A model generated the notes under the pieces. That model had not been told where the DNA came from. It did not search any database and was given only the letters and a program-made list of their open reading frames with translations. A program made the position numbers and the translations under genes. A stretch of DNA of 64,000 bases from Dactylis glomerata (taxonomy: Eukaryota > Streptophyta > Magnoliopsida > Poales > Poaceae): assembly GCA_007115705.1 (NCBI GenBank), contig QXEO01000531.1, positions 9,192,342 through 9,256,341 on the forward strand, in the 5' to 3' direction. Positions 33,864 to 47,100 of this stretch are shown piece by piece. Numbering within the stretch: position 1 is the first letter of the stretch; each line of letters starts with the position of its first letter.

Positions 33864-36567
33864 GTGCTTGGCGTTGACGCCCCAAGGCAGGAGGTGTCGC
33901 CCCTAGTGCTGCCTCCTGTTCTTGGGCCTGAGGTCCCGGTGGGCCGGGCCGCCTCGGAGCCCATCAACAACTGTCCCTCAGGGTTGGAGGGAGGTAGGGT
34001 TTCCTCTCCGTCTGGTCTTCATTTTGGTATGCAGGCCAACCTGGAAGCCAGAGAGAAGCGGGGGCTGCTTGTTTCTACCCCTAATGGGCTGGAAGGGGGC
34101 CCAAATAGCGAGAAAGGATATAACTGGCTCTGGATGCCGTCGGGGTGCCCTAATCCAGAGTTTGGTTTATCCGCATCTGTGAGTGAAGTGAGGCGGCACT
34201 ACTGCTTCTCTCCTCCACCGCGTGTGCTGCGACGAGCGCCGCCGCCACCCCCTCTCGTCCGCTCATTCGCGGAGGTGGTCATGGACCGCGGCTACGATGA
34301 CGACGCGGGCGGCCGGCGGTCGGATGGTGGGTACCGGCGCTTCGACGACGACCAAGGACGGTACCAGGAGCAGGGCCGGGAGGAGCTCGGCCGGGACCAC
34401 TGGGGCTCGCCGCCGCCCTGGTGGCGCGAGCAGCAGAGGCGGGATGAAAAGAAGAAAAACAAGAAAGCTGGGGCAGCGGGAGCTCATGGTCAGCAGCAAC
34501 AGCAAGGTGAGCGCGGTCCTAACCCGAATCAGCAGAAAAAAAGGCAATGCTTGGGGGCGACTCTGGTGCGGGTCAGGGCAGCGGTGGGCAGCAGAAAGGG
34601 AAGAACAAGAACGCGCCTCCATAGGCTGGGGCGGTGGCGGGCGTGGAGTGCTTCAAGTGCGGTCCGGAGGGGCACTATCAGGCAGCGTGCACCTTTGATC
34701 CCCTCTGCATCATCTGCAGCGATGAGGGCCACACCTCGGCAAATTGCCCTACCAGAGGCAGGCAAATGCGTCTGCAAACCATGGGACATGCTATCTCTAG
34801 AGGCGGGTTCTTCAACATTGAGGTTGAGCCGATGCGCAGCAGTCCAAGGCCTGGGGAGGTCTTCGCGGCGATCATCCAATTCAAGGAGTCGCCGCTTATT
34901 GAGGCACAACTTGCCGATGAGCTCAAGCATGTGATTGACGACTTGTGGAACTGGCAGGTGAGAAAGCTGACGGCTTCGAAGTTTGCGGTTGTTTTCCCCT
35001 CCAAGGAGACACTACGCCTGTGTGCTCGTAGTGGCAACCTGTTCCTTCCGCTAAGCAAGTCAGAGGCTTCTATCCGTGAGGCTTTCCTGGCGCCACGGCC
35101 GAGCCTCCTCCTTCCCTCGGTGTGGGTTCAGTTGACTGGGGTGCCTGAGATCCTGCTGGAGCGTGAGAGGTTGATGGCAGCGTTCATGATGATTGGGAGG
35201 CCAATGGATGTTGATGAGTTGTCGGTGCAGAAGTGGGACAGAGAATCGGTGCGGATGCGATTCAACTGCAGGTACCCAGAGCGCATCAAGGGCTCTATCC
35301 AGATCTGCGTCAACGGTGAGGGGTTTACAGTGGCTGTCCAGGCTGAGCTGGGAGCGAGAGGTGGGGCGGGGGGCTCTGGGGGCCGCCGAGGCCGCCTCCT
35401 ACTGATGATCTTGGTGACTTTGACTCAGATGAGAGATCTTCCAAAAGGGAGACCTGGAACAAGCATGGCCGCAAAGGCCAGGGAGGGGAAAAGAACAAGG
35501 ATAAGGGTTCGGTGGCTGGCTCACAGCCCTCGGGATCCAAGCAACAATCCTTGGGCCTCCTAGGGTCGCCAGCACCAGGGGTGTGCTGCGAGCCCATGGT
35601 GAGCGAGCCGTAGGGTCTGTCTGGGACGGCCTCGCTACCTGTGATCGATGAGTACGGCTCCAACATTGACCCGGGCAAAGAAATCATCCCAGCGGTGAGG
35701 CAATTGCAGTTGGAGCTGAGGGGGCAGTCTCAGGATGAGGACGAGTTTCTCTCATCAGACACGGTGTCTCAGATCACTGAGCTGGACAGCCCAGCGGTGA
35801 TCGCCTCGAGGGCGCTTCTCAAGGAGGCGGCGGCTGTGTCCAGGCAGCTGGAGGTGGCGAAGGAAGGAGTGCTGGGCGAGAAGGCGCAGATGGACCTGAT
35901 GAAGGACATCCCTGGAGCGCAGAGGGCGAAGCGCACCAAGACCGAGGCCTACACGCGACGCAAGCCTTCCACTCCAGCGACCCAAGTGTGCAAGAGCTCC
36001 CGGATCAACGACGAGACGAGCGAGCTGATCATGGAGAAGGCGCAAAGGCTGGCTGCTGAGAAGAATCTGGACAAGGATAACGGTACGGACCATTCTATTC
36101 TTGATTTGCACTCTGATTCTCACCTGTCTTCGGTTCTCCGCGATAGTTGTGTCCTATTCAACCCGGCGGCGGGCACGCCGGGTGAGATTTTGTCTATGGT
36201 CAGGGCTAAGGAGCAGCTACAGGCGGCGCTCGCTGAAGCTAGAAAAGCGCAAGAGCTGGCTGCGGCCAGCAGGGCGGAAGCGGAGGCGACCGCGGCCGCA
36301 GAGGCGGCGGCAGTGGCAGCGGGGGCTGCTGTTGCGATGCCAGCTGAGGGTGCAGGGGCACCATCTCAGGCCATCCCACAACAGGAACAGGACCAGGGCG
36401 GTCTTGTGCCTCTGGTCGATGAGGATGGAGATGAGCCAAGCTTGAGTGCGGCCCAGGGGAGGCCGGCGGCTAACCGTGGTAGACCAAAGAGGGCCTGCTC
36501 GAAAAGGCTGGTGCTTACAGTCCGGAAGGGGCAAGGGATCAGGAAGGGGTCCAAATGCGTTTCCTGA
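33864..36567 (+). pseudogene. LINE ORF1 (RNA-binding, gag-like) with frameshifts
   Basis: The coding signal changes frame at least twice (open frames 33864-34934, 34634-35563, 35641-36567). It begins near RSFAEVVMDRGYDDD, passes an acidic/basic region WWREQQRRDEKKKNKK, then two CCHC knuckles (CFKCGPEGHYQAAC and CIICSDEGHTSANC), then a conserved globular region (EVFAAIIQFKESPLIE through VKWDRESVRMRF-like sequence) of the DUF4283 kind, and ends with an Ala/Glu-rich helix and a basic tail (RPKRACSKRL). The role in LINEs is RNA binding and particle formation. Its stop (36565-36567) overlaps the ORF2 start by 13 nt. Confidence 0.7.
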
Positions 36568-39500
36568 TCTATAATATTAGGGGATTCGGGGCGCCAGGGA
36601 GGCGCTCTCAACTTAGAGACTACATGAAGCAGCATAGGGTTGATATCATCGGTCTACAAGAGACTATTAAACAAGAGTTTTCGACTCTAGAGTTGCGTAG
36701 GCTCGAGTTGGGTGGCCAATTTGCCTGGAATTGGCTACCGGCGTCAGGGCATTCAGGGGGGATGCTGCTGGGATTTCGGGATGAGAAGTTTGAGGTGGGT
36801 GAATGAAGGAAAGGGGCCTTCTTCATTAGTGCAACTATCCTTCAGCGCAAAAACAACCTCAAATGGCGGTTTGTTTTGGTATATGGACCGGCGGACCACT
36901 CCCGGACAGCCGAGTTCTTGGGAGAACTGGTAGACGAGGTGGAAGGGAGTTCTCTGCCGATTGTGGTTGGTGGAGACTTCAATCTCATTCGCCTTGCTGG
37001 GGATAAGAGCAATGCCTGCATTAACTGACCTAGGGTTAGGCGGTTCAATGATGCAATTGCGGCTATGTCCTTGAGAGAGATAAGCCGGGCTGGGGCACGG
37101 TTTACTTGGACAAACAATCAGCTCTCACCGATTAGGTCGGTCCTCGATAGGGTATTTGTCTCTGCTGCTTGGGAAGCGGCTTTCCTGCTGTGCTCGCTCA
37201 CGGCGGTGACCAGGATAGGGTCTGACCACTGCCCGCTCATCTTTGATAATGGTGAGGTGGGTATACGTCTCCCTTCCCGGTTCTTCTTCCAAACCTGGTG
37301 GTTCGAGGTGGAAGGATTTGGCGAGCTTATTTGGGACAAGCTCCTCGGATATATTGCATATCCAGGGCCGATTTGGTGATGTATTGACATGTGGCAAGGT
37401 ATCGCTCGAAAGCTACGTCAGTTCCTAAAAGGCTGGGGGACTAACTTAGGAAAACAAAAGAGAGTGTTTAGGGAAAACCTCTTGAGTCAGGTAGCGGCAT
37501 TGGACCAGAGGGCGGACTCCACGGGCCTGGATGACGAGGGATGGGCCCTTAGATACCATTTGGAGGACCAGCTCATCCATCTTGACTCGGTCGAAGAGGA
37601 GTATTGGAGACATCGTAGTAGACTGCAGTGGACCATGAAAGGGGACTCTTGCACAGCTTATTTCCATGCCATTGCCAATGGGAGGCGTCGCAAGTGCGTG
37701 ATTCCCAGACTCATCACCGACGCAGGCAAAGTGGCTGAACATGCAGATGTGATGAAGCACGTCTACCAGTTTTACGAGGGCTTGACGTGCTCGATAGGGG
37801 AGGAAAGGGCATTCTTCCTTGCATCAGACCTCTGGCCGATAGAGAGGAGGGTCTCGGATGAGGAGAACTTGGGTCTCAAACTGACCTTTACTCCGGAGGA
37901 TCTTGAGGAAGTCCTCCTTAGCATGGAGCCGGACTCGGCGCCGGGACCGGACGGACTCCCGGTCCTATTCTTTAAGAAATTCCGGGGAATTCTGAAAGAA
38001 CCCATTCTTCGAATTCTTAACGACTTCACCCTAGGGAGGGTGGACATCTCCCGCCTCAACTACGGTGTCATCTCCTTAGTTCCAAAGGTGAAAGGGACGG
38101 ACGATATCAAACAGTTTAGGCCGATCACGCTGATTAATGTTATTTTTAAATTTATCATGAAAGCTTATGCGATTCAACTAGCTCCCATTGCGCATAGGAT
38201 TGTGGACCGCAGTTAGACGGCGTTCATCAAAGGCAGGGGCCTTCATGAGGGGGTCTTGGCGCTGCACGAGATCGCCCACGAACTGAAAGTGAAAAGTCTA
38301 GGGGGCCTCCTACTTAAGCTGGACTTCGAGAAAGCCTACGACCGGATAAATTGGGACTTCCTGCAAGAAGCACTAACGAGGAAGGGATTCAGCCATGGTT
38401 GTTCATAGGCTTATGCAGCTTGTGTCGGGGGGACACACTACGGCTAATGTGAATGGAGAGATTGGGCCTTACTTCCGGAATGCTCGGGGAGTGAGGCAAG
38501 GGGACCCACTATCTCTGCTCCTCTTTGACTTCATGGTAGATGCTTTGGCTGCAATGTTGTTTAGAGAAAAAGAGGCGGGACACATCAAGGGGGTCGTGTC
38601 CCACCTGATTCCAGGGGGAGTCACTCATCTGCAGTATGCGGATGACACTATGATTCTCATTGAGCCCTCCGAGATGGGGATAGCCAACCTTAAGTTGCTA
38701 CTGTTATGCTTCGAGAACATGTCGGGTCTGAAGATTAACTTTAGTAAGAGCGAGGCCGTGGTAACAGGGGTTACAGAGCCGGTCAAACTCAGGGTGGCCA
38801 ACATGCTTAATTGCAAACTTGGGAACTTCCCAATCTCGTACCTGGGCTTGCCTATCAGTGACAAGAAGCTTTTGGTGTCAGATTGGGAGTTCTTGACGGA
38901 GAAAGTGGGTCATAGGGTTGATCCATGGCAGGGGCTATTCCTAGCTTCAGCAGGGAGATTGGAGCTGACTAACTCATGTCTCTCTAGCCTACCCATGTTT
39001 GCTATGGGGCTATTTCTCCTCCCGGACACGTCCCATGGGAGGATGGACTCCACGCGGGCTCGTTTCTTCTGGGAAGGGGTGGGGCCCAAGCGGAAGTACC
39101 ATATGGTGGATTGGGCTACTGTGTGCAAACCGCACGAGTTCGGGGGCTTGGGAGTCCTAAACACTAAGGTCATGAACATTGCTCTCCTGCTCAAATGGAT
39201 CTGGAAGATCTACCAGGATGGCGGCGGTCTACGGGTGGACCTCCTGAGAGCAAAATACCTGGGAGATAATGACCGCTTTTCTCCGGCGGTCCAGCCAAAG
39301 GGCTCCCAGTTCTGGAACTCACTACAAAAAATCAAATGGTACTTCAAGCTGGGTGCTCAACATAGGGTGCGCAACGGCAGACGCACCTATTTCTGGCTGG
39401 ACTGGTGGATGGTATCGGGGCCCCTCCGTAACCGCTTTCCGAGGTTATTCAGCTGCTACGAGAACCCTTTCTCTACAGTCTCAGGGGTGAGACACTTGGA

Positions 39501-40221
39501 GGGGTGGCGCATTAGGTTTAGACGAACCTTTGGCCTGCCGGAGACGGTGGAATGGGACAACCTTTGCAGAGTGTTTGACCTCTGCACTTTCTCGACAGAG
39601 GAAGACGAGGTGTCTTGGGCACTAGAGCCGTCCGGGGGCTACTCTACGAGCTCGATGTACATGCGACTATCGCAAGGGGCGGCAGTTACGCATTTCAAGG
39701 ATGTGTGGCGCATGAAGGTGCCTCCTCGGATCAGGGTCTTTCTTTGGCAACTGATCCGTGGCCGTCTTCCGTCATGCGAGCAGGTGGCCAAACGTCATGG
39801 CCCGTCGGATGGGTCGTGTGCGCTCTGCGGTGAGATTGAGGATTGCAACCACATCTTCTTTTCATGCCATCTGGCTAGATTTATGTGGGAAGGAGTTAGG
39901 GAACTCCTAGGCTGCAACTGAAACCCGGCAGAGGCCGGGGACTTCGTGGCCATAGCCCACCGCCTCCCGGATCCTCTTCGTAGGCTAGTTTGGTTTACCT
40001 TCGCGGCCCAGAGTTGGGCACTCTGGAACATACGTAATAAGCTTACGATAGAAGGAAAGCTAATCAACAATCCGGCTGATGCATTTGCCAAAATGTATAT
40101 CTATATACAGAGTTGGAGGGTACTGGTCAGACCGAGGGACAGGGCCCTGCTGGAGGTGGCGCTGGGCGAGGTTAGGCGCCTACACGCACGGATGAGGGTG
40201 GAGCACCGGACGATAGACTAG
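36555..40221 (+). pseudogene. LINE ORF2: endonuclease, reverse transcriptase, zf-RVT
   Basis: Endonuclease motifs IYNIRGFG, QETIKQE, VVGGDFNLIR and GSDHCPLIF; RT motifs GPDGLPVLFFKKF, KLDFEKAYDRINW, RQGDPLS and QYADDTMIL (catalytic YADD intact); C-terminal zf-RVT with VPPRIRVFLWQL and CALCGEIEDCNHIFFSC. The frame contains stops at 36804, 37026, 37377 and 38214, a frameshift near 38390 and a TGA at 39919, after which homologous coding continues to the true stop at 40221. Several stops look like TGG-to-TGA/TAG or CAG-to-TAG changes. About 1220 codons in all, typical for plant L1 ORF2. The copy is dead. Confidence 0.85.
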
Positions 40222-40374
40222 TGATTTTATTCGTGCCCGAGGGACCCCTTATGACTATTTTTGTACCGTGCCGCTTGTGGCGTTTGGTGGTGGAACTTGT
40301 ATGAGAACCTGTTTGTTACTCTGCCATGTGGGGCTTTATCTATAAAGCCGGGCCAAGGGCCTTATGTTTAAAAA

Positions 40375-41153
40375 GAGCTGCTAGACCGGGCGCCGCGGTT
40401 GCGCTCGGACGAGCTCTCCCTATCGGCTCATTCTTTTCCTTGGGCTATGTGGCCGCACCAACGTGCGAACAACGTTTGTAGAGCTGCGCGCATCACCGGC
40501 TGTGCCGCCGCTGGTAGGGGACTTGTCCTGCCGCTAGTAGGTGAGTTGTCTCGTTGGTCTCGATGGTACGACAACATATGGTAGGGGATCAGGAATAGTC
40601 CATAAGAGAGAGATTTACTTGGTTGTTTGCTTTTGGTGATTATGGCGGTCTCTTGATTGTGACCTTCCTTTGATTATGAGGTTAATTCTGGTATTTACTT
40701 CCTATTGATGTGATTTGTGGATGTATTTGATTTTCGTAACCGATTCAATTAATCAGACCTCTTTTGCCTTACCTCTTTTGTATGCGTTAGGAAAGGTAAT
40801 TAATTAGCCCATAAATTTTGCTTTAAATCACAACCGAATGTGGTGTGGTCTATTTTTTTTTCATTGGATCCTTTATTTGCAAGAATAATTTTAAAAATCA
40901 AATAATATACTTCGAGTTGGTGGCTTCACCACCAACTCAAAACCAATAATATAGATAAAAAACAAAGAAAAAGTAGTCGGCTTTCGTTGAGGCTTGCTTC
41001 GAAATTTACAGAAGACAATTATGAAGTGCAAATGGGCGCACGCCTTCCTGCAAAATTCCAACCTTCCCTTCCGCTCCGACCCAAACGTGAGGCAGACGGG
41101 AGAGAAAAAGTCAAACCAAAGTCAAAGCTGCAGCGTCGACCAAACTAACACCA
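40375..41153 (+). promoter_or_regulatory. Upstream region of the SCD2-like gene
   Basis: Between the LINE tail and the ATG. No ORF of note. A poly(T)/AT-rich part (40840-40990) is followed by a short leader-like stretch. No unambiguous TATA box was chosen. The LINE insertion limits the proximal promoter to at most this 0.78 kb. Confidence 0.4.
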
Positions 41154-44100
41154 ATGGACGCGGCCCGGCGCGGCGGCGGCGGCCCCCCCCGGAGGCCAGG
41201 ACCCGCCGCTGCGGCGTCGGACCCCCGGCGCGCAGCAGCGGCGCGGGAAGCGATGGCGCGCATGGAGGAGGTGATGCTTGCCCACGCGGGCGCGGCTGGC
41301 GAATTCAGCATCATCCTCGAAGCCCCGCTCCCCACCCTCCAGCGCTACCGCCGCAACGCGACGCCTCCGACGGCACCGCCGTCGCGCTCATCCCCGCGGC
41401 GGCGCGGCGGGGGCGAAAGGGACGAGGTCCCCGCTCGCTTGCGGCGTGAGGGAAGCGTAACCGAGGACATCGGCCACGTGGACGACGCGCGATCGCGGCG
41501 CGGCGTGGACGGCGGCGCTCGGAGGGCGCGACCTGCTAGTGCGCACGGAGGAGCACGAGGCGAGGAGGCAGAGGTGGAGGCCCCGGTGCGGCTGAGAGAC
41601 CCGCGGAGCATGCGCAGGGAGAGCACCCGCGTCAGCGCGCCTCCCGCGAGGGTCGCCGAGGTGACACCGGCCGTTCCGTCGGCGGTGGAGGAGGAGACAC
41701 CACTGCAGCAGCTGGCGCGCGGAGGACGGAGTTCGAGCGCGAATAGGCGCGTGGAAGCGACACAGGAGGAGGAGGAGGTGCTGGCCGCGAGACCATCGAG
41801 CCGACGGTCAAGGCGGGAGAGCAGTGCGGAGGACGTTGTAAATGCTAAGGTACCTGAGCTGGCGGTGGAGGTGGAGGCCGAAGTGGAGAGTGTCGGGTGG
41901 CCTAGCAGCCAAGGGAGCGAGGATGGAGGGGAGGAGCTGATGGCGACTCCAAAGCCGCTGGAGGCAGTAATCACCGGAGGCAGTAGCAGGAGCAACTCAC
42001 CGGCCATAAGTAAACTCAACGATGCGTTGCCAAAACCGCTGGAGGCGATAGTCACCGTAGGCCGTAGCAGGAGCAACTCACCGGCCATAAGTAATGTCAA
42101 AGATCATAGCTTTCATTTCTTAATCTAAGCAATTTCCTAGAAAGGATTAGCATTTTAGTACTCGTATGAAACAATATGCTCAAATGTGGCTATAATGTTT
42201 TCTGTTGTCTGCTGGTTCTGAAACTAACAAAATTTCCATCTCCTTTGTAAAATAAAACAACTGGGGCAATTATATTCCAGTGCAGCACCATCAGGTAAGG
42301 GGGAGATTTAGCTGTTAAAAGTGGACAAAGTGCATTAGAGTTTAAGTGCTGTCTGGTTAGCGGATTGCTTTGCAGATATACTGTTGTCCATTGCCTAATG
42401 TTTTTGGTTGTCGATAACATGAACTGTAGTTAGTAACTTACATTTTCGTGGTTGTTGCACCATTTGATGCTTCTTGTTGGTACATTTTAGCTTGCTGTGC
42501 TTCATGCTGAGTGGTGAAAAAGAAAATGGGTAACAAAGTTGGTTTGACTTTCAATTGCCTTTAAGAAATACTGAACTACTGATCCATGTCATGATAATCT
42601 GGTTATATATGTTCAAAACTGAATTACGGTGTGTTTTTCCAGTTTTCATCTCTATGAAATGGCTGGCTTATTGTATTTGTCCTTGTTTACCTAGTTAGGT
42701 CGGAACGCTGTGGACTCAGGTGCAACAAACCGCCCACAATCAGCAGGAAGGTCAAGTTTTGTCCCACCTGTTGGGGCTAATGTGAGGCCTCTGCAAGCTG
42801 TGGAGGTGCCCAATGGGACACCTAGAGAAAGAAGGTAAGTGGATATATTTTGTGAGATAATTTTATTTTCTTTGCATTGTAGTGTCGTATTGCCAACATC
42901 ACTTCTCACAAGGCCTTTTTGGTTCGCAGGAATCTAAAAAACGTAGGAATATGACAAACACAATAGTAGGATAGGAATGCACGTGCAAAACTGAGGATTG
43001 AAAATAGAGGAATTTGGTAATATGGGTGTTTGGTTCAGGATTAGAAAAAACACAAGAATCGTAATAAACATAGTAAAATCAAATCCAAACCACGTGAGCA
43101 AGTATAATTAGGATGGCGTTATGGCACTAAAGACCTATGCATTGTTCTTGTGTAGGAATTTGAAAAGGAGGTCCAAGTGGATTGTTTAAGATTCTTGCTT
43201 GTTTCCTTCGAAAATCAGAACTGAGATCGAATGAAAATTTCCTGTGTTTTTTATATTTGCTCCATTTCTTTGAAACTAACCGATGAATGGTGCCACTGTA
43301 GAAAAGTTGCTATTTCTATGTTATGCCCTGGTAGACATGAGTAAGCAAAGTTTTGACTTTTAATCCACGCACTAAGGGTTTTACTATTCTTTGGTTATCT
43401 GGTTTTTATCGGGGAATAGGATGGGTGTTGATTCTAAAACCGTATAATTATTTCTAAGTAGTTTAAATTTCTTTTCTTTTTCTGCTAATTTTGTTTCAGT
43501 ACTGATTCTAGCAACCTTGTACAAGAGAGTAAAATGTGACACATTAGAAAAAATTATCTGATACCACCATATTGTCTACCAAATTGGCTAGCAAAATACA
43601 TGTTTATGTATCTTTCGAAGTTTTCAGCACGAGTGTCGACCTTATATTGTTCTATTGCCGTGAAATGTTACACAACATGCCTCACCCAAAGTGTTCTTAC
43701 ATATTGCTGTTATTGTCGGAATAATTTTCACAAAGTTTAAATCAAGTATACTTGTAAGTATAAAATGATAGCATATTGCTGTAATCAAAGTTAATAAATA
43801 TATATTGAAATACTTTGTAGGACAATCTATCCAGATCCTACTTTTGCGCAGTCTGCAAGATCAAGAGACTCACATGACAGTTCAACACTTACAGAAGAGG
43901 TTTGCCCTCAACTTTGTTGTTTTCAGCTCACATCTTGAGTTGGACACTTCAACGTTTAACTACTGGTTATATAGTGAAATATTCATGAATAAAACAGAGT
44001 AACTTAATTCTAGTGAGGCTACATCTGATTACGGTTGCTTTTCATTTTCAGGTTGAGATGCTCAAAGATGAGAATGTGAATCTTTTGGAAAAGGTGTGTT

Positions 44101-47100
44101 ATAATTCTTGAATGTGTTGTGATCAATTCAATGAAATAAGTAGAGGGGAAGTGTCTTCCTTATATAGGGCACTAGTGATAATGTTCTCGTTTTTTCCAAA
44201 TTTAGCTTGGACTCGCAGAAGAGAAATTTAGACAATCTGAAGCGCGAACAAGGGAGCTTGAGAAACAGGTAAGTTGTTTACTTATTATTGCATGCATCAT
44301 GACCCTACCAAGATAAAATTTGCTAACTCTGTACATATATGATTTTATAGACCTAGTACGAATAAGTGTAGTGTTTCTCACCCTTAAGCTTGGTTACTTT
44401 CATCTTTGTAAGATTAAACTGAACCTGGTATGTACATTCCAAAGGGTTTCTTTGGTCGTGTAACTGGTTGGCTGACTTGGTGTATGAGAAGTGATAAACT
44501 AATATAAACAGTGCAAGTAGATAATGTAATTATGACGATTACATATTATATTAACCACTTTTTTAATATGTTCAGGTTGCTAATCTTGGTGATGGGTTAT
44601 CTATGGAAGTTAAGCTTATGAAAAGGTAACCATGGGTATAGTTGGGTCCTCTTGCACGTCAGCTTGCGTAACATTTTTAACAATTGCTGACTTGAATGCA
44701 GGAGAGAGGAGATGCTAGTGAGAAAAGAGGTACGTCTTTGCTTTGCATAGTTAAATGTTTTCTATCTAACGGTCCATTGGTATTTTCAGAAAGTTGTTAA
44801 ATAACATTGGGGTTTAGGGTTAAATAACATTTGTATTTTTAGAAATCAATACTCCAACTGTGATGAACAGTGCACCAGGGTCGTATTTTCACTGGACAAA
44901 CTCGCATGATAATTTTCGCTTGGTTAATGCAATGTACATGTATATGCTTTTGCATGCACTTCAGTTGGGGACTTGGGGCATATATATACATTAGTTTTGT
45001 TAGTCATATCGTTACTGTTTACCTGCTGGATGTTATGCATGAACATGATACTAATACATGTGTTTTTGCAAAATAAAAACAGCAAGAAATAAGGAAAGCA
45101 CTTATATCCAAGAATGATAAAAGTGAGGAAATCACCACTCTCCAACAACAACTCCAGGTGAAGTACAAACCTACTAACAAAAACAGTATGAGTTCAATCA
45201 TTTGTGGTCAATTTTTATTTTTTAACAAAGATGTACGATCAATTATTGTTCTCTCTTCTAGTCTGCAAGTGAAAAGGCAGTGCTTGCTGAGCGGAAACTC
45301 AATGATGCCGAATCTGAAACGAAAGCCTTACACACAATGACACACAGAATGATCTTGAGCAAAGAAGAAATGGTTAGTTTCCTTTGCGTTTCAATCAAAA
45401 GATGCAAACTGGCGCAGTGGTCCATGTTCTTGTAAAAATACTAATTTAAAGTGTATGATGTGTAGGAAGAAGTTGTCATGAAAAGATGTTGGCTTGCCCG
45501 TTACTGGGGCTTGGCAGTTCAGTATAGTAAGTTATCGTCAGGGGCTTACCAAACAATGCCGAATAAAGTCTATGATTCAAAACGAGAGATATTCCTTATG
45601 CAACTAATTTCTTAAAACCCAATGCTTGTCACGTGACATACGGGACTTGATATATGAGCGTTTATATAATTATGCTGCTCTTTTCTGTGTTTCTTAACTC
45701 ACAATCAGAAAACACTAACTTCAGTCCCCAATTTTAACTTGCCAATATATTTTTGCAAGTTCCAAGTTGATTCTTGTAATTCTTCAGGCATCTATCCAGA
45801 CATCTCTATGTCGAAATATGAATACTGGTCTTCGTTTGCTCCTCTTCCCCTTGAGTATGTGACATCTGCTGGATGGAGAGCTAAGAATGGACCTCATCAT
45901 AGCGGTAAGTTATCAACTTCCTGACTGTTTGAACTTCACAGTAACATAATGTATTAAATATTTAACTGTTCCCTATTATATTGTGTAACACGGTAACAGG
46001 GAGTACTGGTTTGGAAGAAACCGACATGCTTGTTCATGATTTGACTGTCACGGCGGGAGAAGGCAATATAGAAACAATGCTTGCTGTTGATAAAGGACTT
46101 AAAGAGCTTGCCCTTTTAAAGGTGCTTATGTTTTTTATTCGAGGGACAATATTCCTATTTCGTGTTCGCTGTTCCTAACTTTGACACTGTTTGTTCCTAA
46201 TTACAAGGTTGAGGACGCTGTCCTTATTGCTCTTGCCCTACACCATCGTCCTAATGCCACGGAGCTATCAGATCCAGGTCTCCTAGTTGCACTAGATTTT
46301 CCTTCTAGTTATTGACTAAAAGTATTAAAAATATATTTTACAAAAACTAACAAAATGTGGTTTCATTCTTAAATTCTTGTGCATTATTTTATCATAATTT
46401 CTTCGTTGCACATCAGAGAGGCTAACACATGTCTATATTTTCTTATTTGCAGATATTAAATCATCTGGTGATGAAAAATTCACTGAAGCATTTGGTACAA
46501 TCCTCTATCTTTATTTTCTTCTGTCTACATAAAGTTACCTACATGAGAATGCTCTTTTTCAGAACTAGTTAGACATTGTACAATGCTATGCTATTCTTCT
46601 CGTATGGGAAATTTCACAATTTTCTTATCATTCCCTAACTTAATTCTGGTTCTGCAGACCTAAGCAAGGAGGAAGAGGAAGATGTATTGTTCAAGCAGGT
46701 ATCTCTTGAATAGTATCCCCTCCGTTTGACAATATAAGGCCATTTTGTTTTTCATAAGTCTATGATGTATTTCATATTCCATTGCATAATAAATGTTATG
46801 TTCCCTCAATAGTCGATACCCCTAAGATATACAATTATTGGTATGTCCTACATGCATGTGCAGCCATTTGGCCACTCTCAGCTTGCTTTAGTCCTTTTCA
46901 ATGTCTCTTTGGTCTAAGTGCAAGTCAAAATACACCAAAAATTTTCGAACGAAGAGACTTAATTGATTAATTGTGTGGGAATATCCTAATATTTCTCCAT
47001 AATGACATGTCATTTGTTCCTATGCTGATCTGCTTGTGTGTAGCAAGGTTGTTTGAGGTACCAGAACCATTTCTCCAGGTTATTGATCACACGACAAATT

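Larger units (their letters stand above)
33230..40374 (+). mobile_element. LINE (plant L1 type, Karin-like), degenerate
   Basis: ORF1 with two CCHC knuckles is followed by ORF2 with an APE-type endonuclease, reverse transcriptase and zf-RVT region. The 3' end is a short A-run at 40370-40374 after a GGGCCTTATGTTT tail. The 5' boundary is uncertain: the GC-rich sequence from about 33230 to 33860 is probably the 5' untranslated region but could be older host DNA. No convincing target duplication was found. The element lies about 0.8 kb upstream of the SCD2-like gene's ATG. Confidence 0.85.

Noticed and set aside
33778..40382. LINE target duplication GAGCTGCT at 33781 and 40375
   Set aside because: Only 8 bases match and the left copy lies in GC-rich sequence that looks like part of the LINE 5' region; too short to set the boundary.
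41345..42100. 251-aa minus-strand ORF
   Set aside because: Shadow of the GC-rich first exon of the SCD2-like gene; low-complexity Ser/Ala product.
42900..43350. MITE in intron 2 of the SCD2-like gene (starting AGGCCTTTTTGGTTCGCAGG)
   Set aside because: The start resembles a common grass MITE end, but no matching inverted end or target duplication was found.
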